Positions 34,657 to 45,893 of a DNA stretch of 64,000 bases are shown in pieces. The notes beneath the pieces were generated by a model. The model did no database searches. It saw only the letters and a program-made list of their open reading frames with translations, and had not been told where the DNA came from. Numbering within the stretch: the stretch's first letter is position 1; every line of letters starts with the position of its first letter. The position numbers and the translations under genes were made by a program. The stretch is from Blasia pusilla (taxonomy: Eukaryota; Marchantiophyta; Marchantiopsida; Blasiales), in the NCBI GenBank assembly GCA_050084515.1, contig CM114274.1, positions 25,730,001-25,794,000 on the forward strand. The letters run 5' to 3'.

Positions 34657-36410
34657 AAAAGGAGGTCGAGATGGTCCCTCACGTGGAGACCCTCGGAACC
34701 TCGCGCCACTCCGCGTAAAACCTCTAGAGCTACTCTCGGGTTCACCACCTCGCCTCTCAAAGTCCTGAACGGACGCCGTGATGACCCTTGTGCCCCTCTC
34801 ACCCGATCACTCTTAACCTCGCGAGTAATCCCTCAATCACTCATCCCAAACATGCGACACTCAATCTATACTCTCCCTCCCCAAGATGTGTAACGTGCGG
34901 CAACACGCAGCGTGGTGCGGTAAATCGACCAGGCTATCATCTCATCAACAACCTACCCTCAACTCCCGATATCCCACACAGATCTATGTCCCCTAAACCA
35001 TATATATGAATGATGCTCTCAACATCCACACAACCCAATATCCCCAAATAAACCACCAAAATCCCACAATCCCTCACACATGCAGGGTAAAGGACTAGAA
35101 TGGGTAACCTGAACACAGGTCAATGTCGCTCCTCAGTAAGTGCAAATCTCGACCCCAACTCGGTCGTGAAGACAACTCCTCCAATCAGCGAGTTGTACTT
35201 CTCTCGTACTGACGCTACTCAACCTCCTCGATGTGCGGTGTAGGTCGAGCGGTCCGGTGCGGTGCGGCACCGGCGGCATGGAACGGCTATAAACTACACG
35301 GCACTCGGGAATGGGGTGCGGCACTCGGCGGCATACCCTCCTCAATCAGCAATTCACACGCTCTACTCCTTAGTGAAGGAGCGATTCCGCGATCGAGACG
35401 GTGCGGTGCGGCCACGAGCGGCACGATGCAGCAATCAGTGGCGCGTTGCGGCTACGGCGTCACGGCACGATACTCGATCGTCGTCGAGCGGCTTCCAATC
35501 ACAACATAGCATCATGAAATCAAAACTCAAACACCATAACCGGAGGTCATCTACCATCACTAGTTAATGACAAAATTGCGATAACGGTGGCAGCCAAAAC
35601 AAAGTACATGGTGGCGACGCAAGTTAGAGAATCAATGAACGTCGTGGAAGACCCTCCACTCCGTAATGGCGGCAATGGCAACCAAAGGGTGGACAACGGA
35701 CGGTGGACCCTTGACGGTGACGGTTGACCGTTGATGATGACAACCGACCAGTGATGGTGATGGTTGACCATTAATGGTGACGGTTGACCATCGAAGGTGG
35801 ACCGTTGACGGTGGCTATGACGGTAATGGCCACAGACGGCGTGGCGGCTGGTTCAGGATTTGAGCAATTTAACCCTAAAAATTGCCTAGCAATGGAAGTT
35901 TTGCAAGATTGACCATAACTTTTTGCTCGCAACTCCAAAATGCACATTAATTATTGCACAGCGTGTACAGATTCATGATCTACAACAAAGTCAAAAAACA
36001 TTTAGAATCAGACATTCGAGTAAAAATTGACGGGGATTGTCGTAAAGCCCAATGTCTCTTTCTCCTACACAAAATTTGACAGCGCTTTCGTGCTGATTTC
36101 TCCCAACAAAAATGTAATACCTGTAAAAATACAAATCATCAAGCTACATGGTGCTCCCGAGAGCGCCGGCATGGGGCAACCCGCCCCCAAAATCAATCCC
36201 TATCAGAAATTGGGCAACGCTTCCGTGCTCCACTCTTCCACACAAAAAATCGGCAAATGCAAAGAACAATCAAAGCAGCCCTTGCTCTGGTGAGCACTCC
36301 CATGGGCCGCTAAACGGGGAACACGATCCCCAACCTGCAAAAACAGCCAGTGACCAAGGAGCTCCCCCATGAAGCTCTCTCACTCTCTCTCTCTCTCTTT
36401 CTCTCTTTGT
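34657..36410 (-). other. Gypsy 5' leader between right LTR and gag
   Basis: 1.75 kb with no conserved frame. It contains GC-rich CGGCG-type runs (35,230-35,480), a minisatellite (35,690-35,840) and a CT-rich tract abutting the LTR (36,378-36,410). No clear tRNA primer site is visible beside the LTR; the first ~128 bp expected at this LTR edge from the left copy are absent. Confidence 0.55.
35690..35840. repeat. Degenerate ~20-24 bp minisatellite
   Basis: Repeated variants of GGTGACGGTTGACC(A/G)TTGATG give His/Asn-rich or Gly-rich chance frames. Located in the gypsy leader. Confidence 0.7.
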
Positions 36411-36921
36411 AAAGTAAGATCCATCTCTCTCTACACCATCTCACACCATAGCTCTCAAAGGTGTGCACTCTCTCTCATGTCAAACCAAACCCCCTCTCCT
36501 AATGAGAGGCTTGGGTTACACTCACAAGGCAAGGGACCATAGCTCTGCCGCCTTATGCCAAGAAGTTCAACAAAGAGAGAATGAGCTCTCAAGCTCTCTC
36601 TCTTGGATGTATACCCCCTTCCCTCTTCCAAGCCCTCTCAATGGTAACCTATACTCGCACGTCACCTCCTTGGCTCTTGACCGGTTGTAGCGGGTCAAGG
36701 TCCACTTCCCAAAGTAGAAATTCAACTATCCCCAATATGGAAACTTACTTGAAATAGTAAGTTTCTCTATGTGGCTCCAAATGAGCCGAAACGAAGGGGA
36801 AACCTGCTCTCTCAGGTTTCCCAGGGCCTCAACAGGTCATCCTCAACCTCTTGGGCCTATCCTCCACTACTCGTGCACACGCTCTGCTAGATCGCACCGA
36901 TCTATCATAATAGTCGTGACA
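36411..36921 (-). repeat. Gypsy right (5') LTR
   Basis: 511 bp in direct orientation to 26128-26639, roughly 90% alike by eye. Ends AGTCGTGACA, followed by GTTT and the tandem array. A degraded inverted relative lies at 61,912-62,265. Confidence 0.8.
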
Positions 36922-38090
36922 GTTTTCATTTTGTCTAAATTTTCCATCTTAAGCTCAAATTTGGCTCACATGGTCTCTTAGGTGTATGTCCCACTCTCGA
37001 AAAGTTTCACCCAAAATAGATTTGGGACCATAAGCTCAAAGTCCTTTTTGGACCCGAACCATTAAACCTTAAATGAAAAGAAGGTCTTCTCATTTTTCAT
37101 CTTGTCCAACTTTCCCATCTTGAGCTGAAATTTGGCACACATGGTCCCTAAGGTGGATACAGAACTCTTGCAATATTTCACCCAGGATAGAGTTGTGACC
37201 TAAACCTCAAAAATTCATAAATACTTTCTGGACCCAAACCATTAAACCTTGAATGAAAAGAAGGTCTTTTCATTTTTCATCTTGTCCAACTTATCCATCT
37301 TAAGCGTAAAATTGGCCCACATGGTCCCTAAGTTGGATGAAGCACTCTTGCAAATTTTCATCCAAAATGGAGTTGGGACCACAAGCTCAAAATTTAAGAA
37401 GTCGTTTTTTGACCCAAACCATACAACTTTGAATGAAAAGAAGGTCTTTTCATTTTTCATCTCGTCCAACTTTTCCATCTTGAGCTAAAATTTGTCAGAC
37501 ATCGTTCTTTAGGTAAATATTTGACTTTCGCAAAGTTTCACTCAAAATGGAGTTAGAACCACAAGCTCAAAAATTACTAAGTCTTTTTTGGACTCGAACC
37601 ATTAAGCCTTGAATGAAAGGAAGGTCTTTTGATTTTTTATCTTGTCCAACTTTCCCATCTTAAGCTCAAACTTGGCTCACATGGTCTCCAATGTGCATAT
37701 GCATGTTCCACTCTCACAAAGTTTCATCCAAAATGGAGTTGGGACCACAAGCTCAAAAATTACAAAGTCCTTTTTGGACTCAAACCATTAAACATTGAAT
37801 GGAAAGAAGATCTTTTCATTTTTCATCTTGTCCAACTTTTCCATCTTGAGCTGAAATTTGGCACACATGGTCCCCAAGGTGGATGTAGCACTCTTGCAAA
37901 GTTTCAATCAAAATGGAGTTGTGACCAAAACCTCAAAAATTGGTAAGTCCTTTTTGGCCCCTAACCATTAAACCTTCAATGAAAAGAAGGTTTTTTCATT
38001 TTTCATCTTGTCCAACTTTCCCAAGTTGTTTTTGTAGCAGTCTTGCAAAATTTCGAGCAAAATGGATTTGTAACCACAAGCTAAAAAATC
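36922..38090 (+). repeat. 180-bp tandem array, right block
   Basis: About 6.5 monomers. The AATGAAAAG landmark recurs at 37,072, 37,252, 37,432, 37,612, 37,798 and 37,978, giving steps of 180, 180, 180, 186 and 180 bp. It continues the block left of the gypsy element. Monomers are divergent (roughly 80-90% alike), typical of an old array. Open frames across it are by-products. Confidence 0.9.
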
Positions 38091-38420
38091 ACACTTACCA
38101 ATTTGACTTTCAATGTAAAAATCATTGGTTTATTAGTGAGAAGGTTATAAAAAGGAATGTCATAAAAATGACATTCTTACAATAGTCAATACAAAACAAG
38201 TTTAATACAACTATTTACTAATATATTTCACTAAAGTCACTAATTACTCTTTTAGTCTAAGTCTATGGTTGGGTCTGGTGGATTAAGATGTAGGTGGTAA
38301 TTTGGCGGCTCAAGAGTTCGAAGTCGGGTGGATTGGTGACGAGTTCCTATTGCACTTGTTTCATCATCGGAGGAAATGTATGAACTATCTATGCCACGAT
38401 TCATGGGTTGAGAATTTGGA
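38091..38420. other. Junction DNA between array and copia RT, unidentified
   Basis: AT-rich, then ~180 bp of mixed sequence ending immediately before the copia reading (IDYEEIF). It contains a short palindrome (GGAATGTCATAAAAATGACATTCTT). No family recognised. Confidence 0.4.
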
Positions 38421-39730
38421 ACCATCGATTATGAGGAGATATTTTGCCCTATTTCAAAGATGGCGACTACGAGAACAGTGGTTGTAGTTGCAATAAGTAA
38501 GAAGTGGAGATTTCATCACATTGTCAAGAATGCCTTCTTGAATGGAGATGTATGTGAGGAGTTATATATGACTCAACCATTTGGATATGAGCATCTAGAA
38601 TTTCCATTTCAAATATGCAAGTTGAAAAAAGCTCTATACGGGCTCAAACAAGCTCTAAGTGCATGGTATGGCAAGATTACATACGGCCTACAAGAGTTGG
38701 GCTTTAGGGTATGTGATTTTGACTCCTTGTTACATGTCTTGAGAGGACAAGATCATACGGTTATCATTGTGTTGTATGTTGATGACATCTTGATTACTAT
38801 GAGTATTGAGGATATGGTACAACAAGTAAAGCTAAAGTTACAGGCAGAATTTGATATGAAAGACTTGGGAGAACTCAAGTACTTTCTTGGTGTTGAGTTT
38901 ATCAAAGATGGAGAGAGCATGTGGTTATTACAACGACAATGTGCTCTTCACATGCTTTCAAAATATGGTATGACGGCTTTTAAGGCAATCTCTACACCGT
39001 TGGACCAGAGTATGTGTGAAGCTAAGAGTGGATGAAGGAGAGTTGCTTGCAGATTCTAATATGTATAGACGCATGGTTGGAAGTTTGATCTATTTGACTA
39101 TAACCATGCCAGATTTAAGCTATGTAGTTGGCCTAGTGAGCCAATTTATGCACCTTGATGTTATGCGAAGGATTATGCGGTATGTGAAAACCTCACCTTG
39201 ATGTTATGAGGAGGATTATGCGGTATGTGAAATTCTCTATTCAATGCAGACTTCAATTTGAACCTTCTCCGATTTTACAATTACAAGGATTCACAGATGA
39301 TGATTGGGCAGGAAGCGTATCTAATAGACACTCCACATCTGGTTATTCATTTACCTTGGGCAGCGCAATTTTAAGTTGGGCTTCAAAGAAGCAACCTAGA
39401 GTTGCTTTATCTTCAATAGAGGGTGAATACATAGGAGCAACCAATGCAACACGTGAGGCGATATGGCTTCATCGATTACTTGCTAAGATTGGTGTTAGTA
39501 ACCTAGGACCTACTGTAATATATGCAGACAATATTAGTAGCATCAAGCTTGCTAATAACCCTGTGTTTCATGCTCAAACAAAGCATGTTGAGGTGCACTA
39601 TCATTTTATCAGAGAGAAAGTGCTTGCAGGAGACATTGATCTTATGTATATAGGTACAAATCAGCAAATTGCTAATATCTTTACAAAGACATTGTCTAGA
39701 GATAAGTTTGAGATGTTTAGAAATGATTGA
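38421..39730 (+). pseudogene. Copia reverse transcriptase-RNase H segment
   Basis: Starts IDYEEIFCPISKMATTRTV, then [38 protein letters not shown], the catalytic VLYVDDILIT, LGELKYFLGVEF, a frame break at about 39,030, SLIYLTITMPDLSYVVGLVS, a tandem duplication of ~50 bp near 39,150-39,230, then RNase [87 protein letters not shown] and ANIFTKTLSRDKFEMFR. Nearly full domains but disrupted. Confidence 0.92.
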
Positions 39731-39782
39731 GAAATTGAGAGATTAGAGACATTGATATGAGCTTGAGGGGGAGTATTGAAGA

Positions 39783-40581
39783 TAAGGTTGCACACGGACA
39801 AAGTCCGTGTCTGCGGACATGTCCGTGCGGGCACAGGGCCCACACTTGAGCTCGTAGCCGAGTTTGCCCATAGCCCGTACCCGTTGCGTGGCCCGTAGCC
39901 CGGCCTAGGGTGGGCTTGGTGCGGGCCCTGGATGCGCGCTGGAGGCGCGCCCTAAGCCCGCATGCAGGCTCAAGGCCCAAAACATTTGGTCCACCGGACC
40001 AAATCTTGCTGACAACCCGCGCCTGCCCGCTTGGAACCCTCACGTGCCTGTGCCCTGCCCGCGTCTACTCGCTTGGAGCCCGCACTTGCCCGTCTAGAGC
40101 CCGCGCCCAATCAGCTCTGTGTGCTCGCCCTAGCCCGCACTTGCCCGTCTAGAGCCTGCGCCCAATCAGCTCTGTGTGCCCGCCCTAGCCCGCACCTGCC
40201 CACCTAAAGCCCTAGTCCGCGCCCAATCAGCCCTCAACCCGCGCGTGCCTGCCTCGAGCCCGCACTTGCCCATCAGAAGCTCGTGCTTGCCTCGAGCCTG
40301 TACCTGCCCGCTCTGAGCCCGTGCTCGGGCCGGGAGCCCGTACCTGCCGGCCCTAATCCGCGCCAAATCAACCATGAGTGCGCACTTGCCCGTCCTAGCC
40401 AGCGCTTGCCCGCCTCTGCCTAGAGCCCGCACTTGCCCGCCCGGAGCCTGCCTTGCGGGCAATGCACCGGGTGCGGGCTCCGTGAGCCCGCGTCTATGTG
40501 GCAGGCCCCAAGGCAAGCTCAGGGCGGGCTCGGATATGGGCCCGGGTGCGGTCTGGGCATGTCCATTTCCGTGCAACCTTG
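39783..40581. mobile_element. 799-bp GC-rich hAT-like non-autonomous element
   Basis: Terminal inverted repeats TAAGGTTGCAC / GTGCAACCTTG and a perfect 8-bp target duplication ATTGAAGA (39775-39782 and 40582-40589) are hAT hallmarks. The interior is very GC-rich, with tandem-like GCCCGCACTTGCCCG words. It inserted at the polypurine tract/3' LTR boundary of the copia element, so the duplicated bases include the LTR start. No transposase; presumably mobilised by a relative such as the one at 20,246. Confidence 0.92.
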
Positions 40582-40583
40582 AT

Positions 40584-40890
40584 TGAAGACTAAGTCATAG
40601 TCAAGCTAATCAGATATCCGAACTACTACATTTGGTACTAACACGAAGTAGGGAAACTTAGTCTTGGTTAGTTAGTTAAGCACAATTATCTTAACTAGAG
40701 TTAGTTAATCACACTTAGTCTAACTCGAGACTATGGTTAAGATTAGGGTTAGGGTTGCTTGTACATACCCTATATGAGAAGGGGACCATTTACCACTCAT
40801 TCTCTCATTGCCAAATTTTGTTCTCCATGTTGGTGTGTGAGTGTGAGAGCCGTTTCCCACCAGTTATGATTTTCTAGCACTTTTCTACCA
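40584..40890 (+). repeat. Copia 3' LTR
   Basis: 307 bp, TGAAGACTAAGTC...TTTCTACCA, direct copy of 18174-18481 with scattered substitutions (roughly 85% alike by eye). Confidence 0.85.
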
Positions 40891-42560
40891 GAAAACCCGA
40901 GAATGAGTAGGCGCGAGGAAAAATTCCAATGAGACTCCTAACTTGATTGATCTTAAAATTGACTCTAACTTACAAAAACACACGTAAATAATTAAGTGAT
41001 TAAAAATGCCACATGAGAGAATGCCAAGGGAGAGGGAGTTTGAAAATTGAAATGCACTCTCAAATGTAGATAGAAGATTTCATACATAGAAGAAAAAAAC
41101 TAGTGTGGGGCCCTTTTCCCAAACCCTTCTAAAAATACTTATAAAGTGCTAAACATATAAAATAAGAATTTTTAGAATACATCATAATCCTGGCTGTGTG
41201 AATATATCTATATCTATCTTTATTATTATTGGAGAATGCTTTTTCATTTTGAAAATCCATCTTTTTTTACTCTTGACATCTATATAATAATTGGCGACCA
41301 CATATGCATAATATGACAAGACAGTGGAACAATAAGACAAAATAGACAATAGCCTTGAATTTTGTTGCTTGGCCCTTTAGGCGTGTAGAATTAGAACAAA
41401 CGGGAAAAAGGAAACGAATAGGGATTTGAGTGGAATATATATTAATAAATTAATTTAATATTATAATGGGTGATTATAAATGTTAATAAAATACGATGAA
41501 TATGATAGATGACCAAATTTTAGAGTTTTTACCTCAATTCATATTTGATGGAAAAAGGAAATAAAAATTTAATGGAGGAGTAGATTTTTTTAGTTTTATG
41601 GAAAGATAAAATTACTTAGTCTTTTGGGATATCATTTAAATTTGAATGGAGGATTGTAATTATTGAGAACAGTGAAATGTTATTACTCTTCTAAGATTTT
41701 AGAAAATAAAAAAATATTTAAAATTGGAAATAAATAACATGATTATTTTTTGAAATAATTGTATTAATTCACATGTGATATTTTGGGAAAGGAAGATGAA
41801 TCTGAATTGAAAAGGAAAATGATTTCGTTAATTAAAATTAATTAAGATTTTGGCTAGTGAATGTTAATTTTGTGGGAAGAGTGAAAGGGGAAGAATAGTT
41901 ATTGTTTGAGTTTTTACCGATGAGTGAAATTATTTAAGGGAGATGGGTGTTAAAAGTGAAATTTTCTTAAACTTTTAAAAAGTGGAAATTCTACATAAAA
42001 TTTAAAAATAAATAAAATTTAAAATAAAAATTTTAAAAACTATGATTGACAGTTTTTTTTAAGGCCGATTGACATGTGGTAATTGAAAAAAAACTCTTCA
42101 AATATTTTTTTACCTTGCTAGTTGGGCTTATGAACTTGTAGTTTGGAACTGATTTGAATTAATTAGGTGTAGTAATATAAATTAGTGCATCCCACTAGCT
42201 TATACTAGTTCCAAATTACAATTACAAACTGCCACTTAAAAAATCTCACAAGTTTTCATCCCACGCCGCCGTCAGATGAAAAATTGCAACAAATTAAAAA
42301 CATCGAAAAAGAGGAGCATAGAGAGAAAACCCAAAATTTCGATGTAAACGTTGGAAAACCGGACGTAAGCTCCTTACCCTTAGAAGCTCCTACACATCCA
42401 GGGAAGTTTCTTGCATTCCGAAGGAACACTGAAGCATTATGTAATAACCTTCGTAAAGCGCAAGCCTTTGTGATGCCGCAATTTGCGTCCGTTGTTTGGG
42501 GATCGCACCAAGTAAAGGACGGTAGTAAGGAAAAAGTGCTAGCAAACCCCATAAGTTGAT
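40891..42560. other. AT-rich intergenic DNA
   Basis: Extreme A/T runs (41,400-42,120). A short block at 41,215-41,290 (TTATTATTGGAGAATG...CATTTTG) resembles part of the repeats at 15,660 and 16,640. From 42,240 composition rises towards the lumazine synthase gene. The open frame at 42,284-42,559 is unassigned. Confidence 0.45.
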
Positions 42561-43117
42561 TCCAAAGAGTTCAGTGGATGCGATCAGAAGACAGTGCACT
42601 TCATCGCACGCGGGAGGCAGGGAAGTCTCGTATCAGTGACAATGGCCGTCTCCTTACGAGCACCCTTTACATCATGCGCACCTGCGTCGCCACATTCTGG
42701 CTGTTCCTCTTATAAGGGTCTCTCGCTTCGTGTGTCCCTCACGTCCCGAACGCGTCCAGGTTTCTTGCTTTTTCTCTTCTTTTCTCCTATACAATTTTTG
42801 TGGTTTCTGCCGTTTGGGAATTCGGTGTCTTGGAAGGTTAATGGATTTCTGGAGTGAGCTCATCGAAAATTTTCGTGGGTGGAATATAAGCGGTGGACCA
42901 CGCTCGGGAAAGTGGTTTCCCCGGTGGAGAATGCAAGAATCTTGTCTGATCTGTAGAGGACTTACCATTGCTCTGGTGACGACGGAGTGAGGGGATTTCC
43001 TACTCGTTGGTGGCGAAGAACTCCGGCGTAGGGGATGGAGAAGACTCTAAAGGCTTGTTTTGCTGTGAAGGTGGATATGGCAGTCGGGGGGGTGTTAGCT
43101 TCAAGTGTTCTCCACGG
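42561..43117 (+). promoter_or_regulatory. Promoter/5' leader region of lumazine synthase
   Basis: GC-rich island upstream of the coding exons. It includes an ATG at 43,035 that opens a transit-peptide-like frame. No start site or box could be defined. Confidence 0.4.
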
Positions 43118-45056
43118 ATGGCGCAATTCACAAATGAAGGTGTCCACAGCGGGGAGACGCGCGTGAGGGAGATGACGGGGTCGATCTTGCATGGAAAGGG
43201 ACTACGAATTGCCGTGGTACCATCTCCAATCCATTTGCGCCGCTTTAGTTGTGGAGGTGCGGACACATTATCTAGAAATTACGTTCGGTCACGTGTATGA
43301 GGTACCCTCATCGAGAAGTCCCTGATAGAGCTACCGGCCAATTTCGATGTCGTGTGCATTGCCTATAGTTAACATTGTCCTCGAATTGTCGAGTACAGCA
43401 GCCGGTATTGTCCACGTTTTCCCACTTCTAAATCCCTATGAATTAGCCCTAATTAGACGATTGTGCCTTGCAGATTGCTGCCCGTTTTAACGAGATTATA
43501 ACAAAGTCACTTGTGGCGGGTGCTTTGGAGATCTTTCACAAGTATGGAGTGAACAACGAGGACGTTAATGTGAGACGTCTTTTGACATTCGCTTCTTCGT
43601 TGCGCTTTTCCGTTTAGAGGGTTATGTTCCACTCTCTTTAGACATGCTGTGTAGCATACATTTTGTTTCGTCCTAGCCGTCCTAGAAATGTCGTTGTTTG
43701 CCACACTATTTCATGAGAATGCAGTAGGTTTAAAATGTAGTGAATTCTTCGATCTTTCGCTCGCAGTTGGTTTGGGTTCCAGGAAGTTTTGAAATCCCAG
43801 TCGTGGCTCAAGCTCTGGGAAAGTCCGGAAAGTACGACGCAGTTTTGTGCATCGGAGCTGTGGTAAGACTATCTTCTCTGATGAGTTGTGCACCCACTTT
43901 CTCTTGATCTCTTTCTCGGCAATTAAAGCTACTGGTAGTCATCTGTACAGCATGGCTATTGATCAGTGGGTCTGACCAAAAATCTGTAAAGAATGATGGG
44001 TAATTTGACTAGGAACCATACGATTTGAGAGCTTGCTCCATTTGGGACACCGTCAGATTGAAATGGGAGTCCTCCTCAGTCCAAGGAATTGAGTAATGAA
44101 TTGAAAACCCTTAGATTGTAACAGTTAATACAGGCTTCTTGAATTGATGTAGGTTGCAATTGCTGTTGGAGAACTTCAACTTCATATTGAGGCCTTGCTT
44201 TTCCTGGCATCTTATATTGCGGCATAACCAGTGATGCTTGTACAGGTTAGGGGTGCCACTACACACTATGATGCAGTTGCTGGAGCTGCAGCATCTGGAT
44301 TAGTCTCGGCCAGTTTGAACTCAGGTCAGTTTCTCGGCACCTTGGTTGTGCTGCTGGGCTTCACCTACATCTTTTAAAGAGCAGGGTTCCTAAAGTGGAG
44401 TCCTCTGTAATATTTTCAGGCATTCCTTGCATTTTTGGAGTACTCACTTGTGACACAATGGAACAGGTCAGTGACCTGCACTTCAAGTGGCAGTTTTGAA
44501 TTTTTCAAGCAGAGGTCTCTGCGTGAATCTCAAGGTTGCAGTTCTGAAAGCTTTGTTTCCCTGTACATTGAGCTTCTAGGTTACCCGATGAGATGTGGAA
44601 TAATTAGAGGCTACTGACATTGATGGTACCAAAAAGCAGGCGATTGATAGAGCTGGTGGTAAAGCTGGGAATAAAGGAGCCGAGTGTGCACTTACTACGG
44701 TGAGGAGATAACATCTTCAAATTTATTCGAAGGCATTTGATCAATATCAAATGCTTCATCTTGGTGTGCAATATCTGAATTTGATGTGAATTCGTAGTCA
44801 CTGGCCCAGCTTAGAACAGATGTTCATAGTTTGAATATGTGGTGCTTATCCTAAACCTTAACGCATGTGATACTCTAGGAGCAGAGAGAAGGTTCTGAAC
44901 GTACAGGATGAATCAAAACCCAGGTTAGACTGTTGTTGGGAAAGATTGGTAATTTCTTGGGAGAACATGTTTAGTCTGATGGTATTATTTGCTTCTATCC
45001 TGCAGATTGAAATGGCTTCATTGTTCAGAGATCAAATCTCCTCAATTACTGGGTGA
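43118..45056 (+). CDS. RIBH: 6,7-dimethyl-8-ribityllumazine synthase (riboflavin biosynthesis, plastid)
   Basis: Seven exons: 43118-43216 (start uncertain), 43474-43569, 43767-43862, 44246-44324, 44420-44466, 44640-44699, 45006-45056. They join in frame through TGA. The enzyme condenses 5-amino-6-ribitylaminouracil with 3,4-dihydroxy-2-butanone 4-phosphate. Landmarks: [70 protein letters not shown] (catalytic His), [34 protein letters not shown]. The mature 150-residue core is complete. From the ATG at 43,118 it has only ~17 residues before the core, too short for a plastid transit peptide; see the finding on the G7 run at 43,085-43,091. Confidence 0.93.
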
Positions 45057-45893
45057 AGTAGTAACTCACAAGAGTCTTCAGACTGGGACTGGAGACACCT
45101 TCGTATTTATTGTTATTGAGTCCAAATAACCCTTAGATCCATGGAACCCAACATTGAGTTGTGGACCATTCTCAGGGGTGGAGCAACAGAAAGTTTTGAT
45201 GGTGGTCCGTATGAATGAGATACAATTTTGAAGTTGAAACACAAGTAATAAAGTTTCCGCTGCCCGTTATGGCTTGTGTGCTCCGTTTTGGTGTTCTGCC
45301 ACTTTCTGGTCACTTTGTTGAGGAGTCCCACATTCTGTGCAGTGCTTTCCGAGGACAGTGTACGCATTTTCACCCTTGCAGGCATCTGCAACTTCTTTTT
45401 ATCATGGCCCAAGGATTTGTTGGGTAATGCCAGTCTCCATGTAAGGCGACTTATTGTTGTGCAGACATCTGATATGTTTTAGTTTGAAGGTACAACAGTG
45501 GAAACAGCTGAATTCTGCTGCATGGCAAGGAGTAAGGGGAATGAAAACAGCTTAACTTGAATGCGAAATCTTTGAAAAATTTATGAGGACTGTTGGGCTT
45601 TCACAAGAAATGATCATAAAAAAAAGATTTGTTTCTACTCCGTGGAGAAGATTATTCTTAGTGAGGAGTATATCTATTAAAGGGTTATTAAGGATAAGTA
45701 ATAACCCTTTGGAATTGATTGGAAAATCTCGATTAGTCACGTTTCATACAAAAAAAGAATATCTTTTTCGTAAAAGATAATTTCCAAAAACTATGAACAA
45801 ATTTTTACTTATAATTTTAATAAAATAAAAGTAATTTTGAAAAACATCTGTTCACTCACGGGGAAGAAAAATTAATATGGAAAACTCACCGGT
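45057..45893 (+). other. Lumazine synthase 3' region and AT-rich spacer
   Basis: No coding frame beyond the stop. Sequence becomes AT-rich after ~45,550. The 45,660-45,720 stretch contains an imperfect palindrome around AGGGTTATTAAGGATAAGTAATAACCCT, possibly a small inverted repeat. Confidence 0.4.

Larger units (their letters stand above)
26000..36921 (-). mobile_element. Ty3/gypsy retrotransposon carrying a DNA methyltransferase and a PHD-like finger
   Basis: 10.9 kb inserted in the 180-bp array. It starts TGTCATG (26,000) and ends GTGACA (36,921), flanked by GTTT on both sides (4 bp; 5 bp if the end base is shared). LTR-like direct repeats lie at 26128-26639 and 36411-36921. Domain order on the minus strand: gag (34656-33313), protease (33029-31697, split by a solo LTR), C5-MTase (31355-30340), RT (30014-29035), RNase H (29002-28508), integrase (28345-27455), PHD-like finger (27095-26952). 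Gag and protease share a frame once the solo LTR is removed, and MTase and the start of RT share another. Stops and frameshifts make it inactive. Confidence 0.9.
18174..40890 (+). mobile_element. Ty1/copia retrotransposon, opened and rearranged by later insertions
   Basis: Two direct repeats of ~308 bp bound the element: 18174-18481 and 40584-40890. Both start TGAAGAC and end TTTCTACA/TTTCTACCA. A primer-binding site follows the left LTR, and a GAGGGGGAGTAT polypurine tract precedes the right one (now separated from it by a hAT). Coding parts in element order: gag-protease-integrase start (19083-20245, +), integrase-to-RT start (24790-23575, now inverted), RT-RNase H (38421-39730, +). The two junctions fit end to end: IHSDVWTIS joins SLSGCQYLG, and LVAKGYAQ joins IDYEEIF. 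The missing length is explained by hAT, tandem-array and gypsy insertions. No clean 5-bp target duplication was found. Non-functional. Confidence 0.8.

Noticed and set aside
36463-36690. 75-codon ORF repeated at 26,181-26,408
   Set aside because: Both copies lie in the gypsy LTRs and run opposite to the element's coding strand.
37242-37946. Open frames in the 180-bp array
   Set aside because: They repeat with the monomer and have no family resemblance; by-products of tandem repetition.
39910-40586. GC-rich Ala/Arg/Pro ORFs on both strands
   Set aside because: Produced by repeated GCCCGCAC words in the hAT-like element; bounded by TIRs and an 8-bp duplication.
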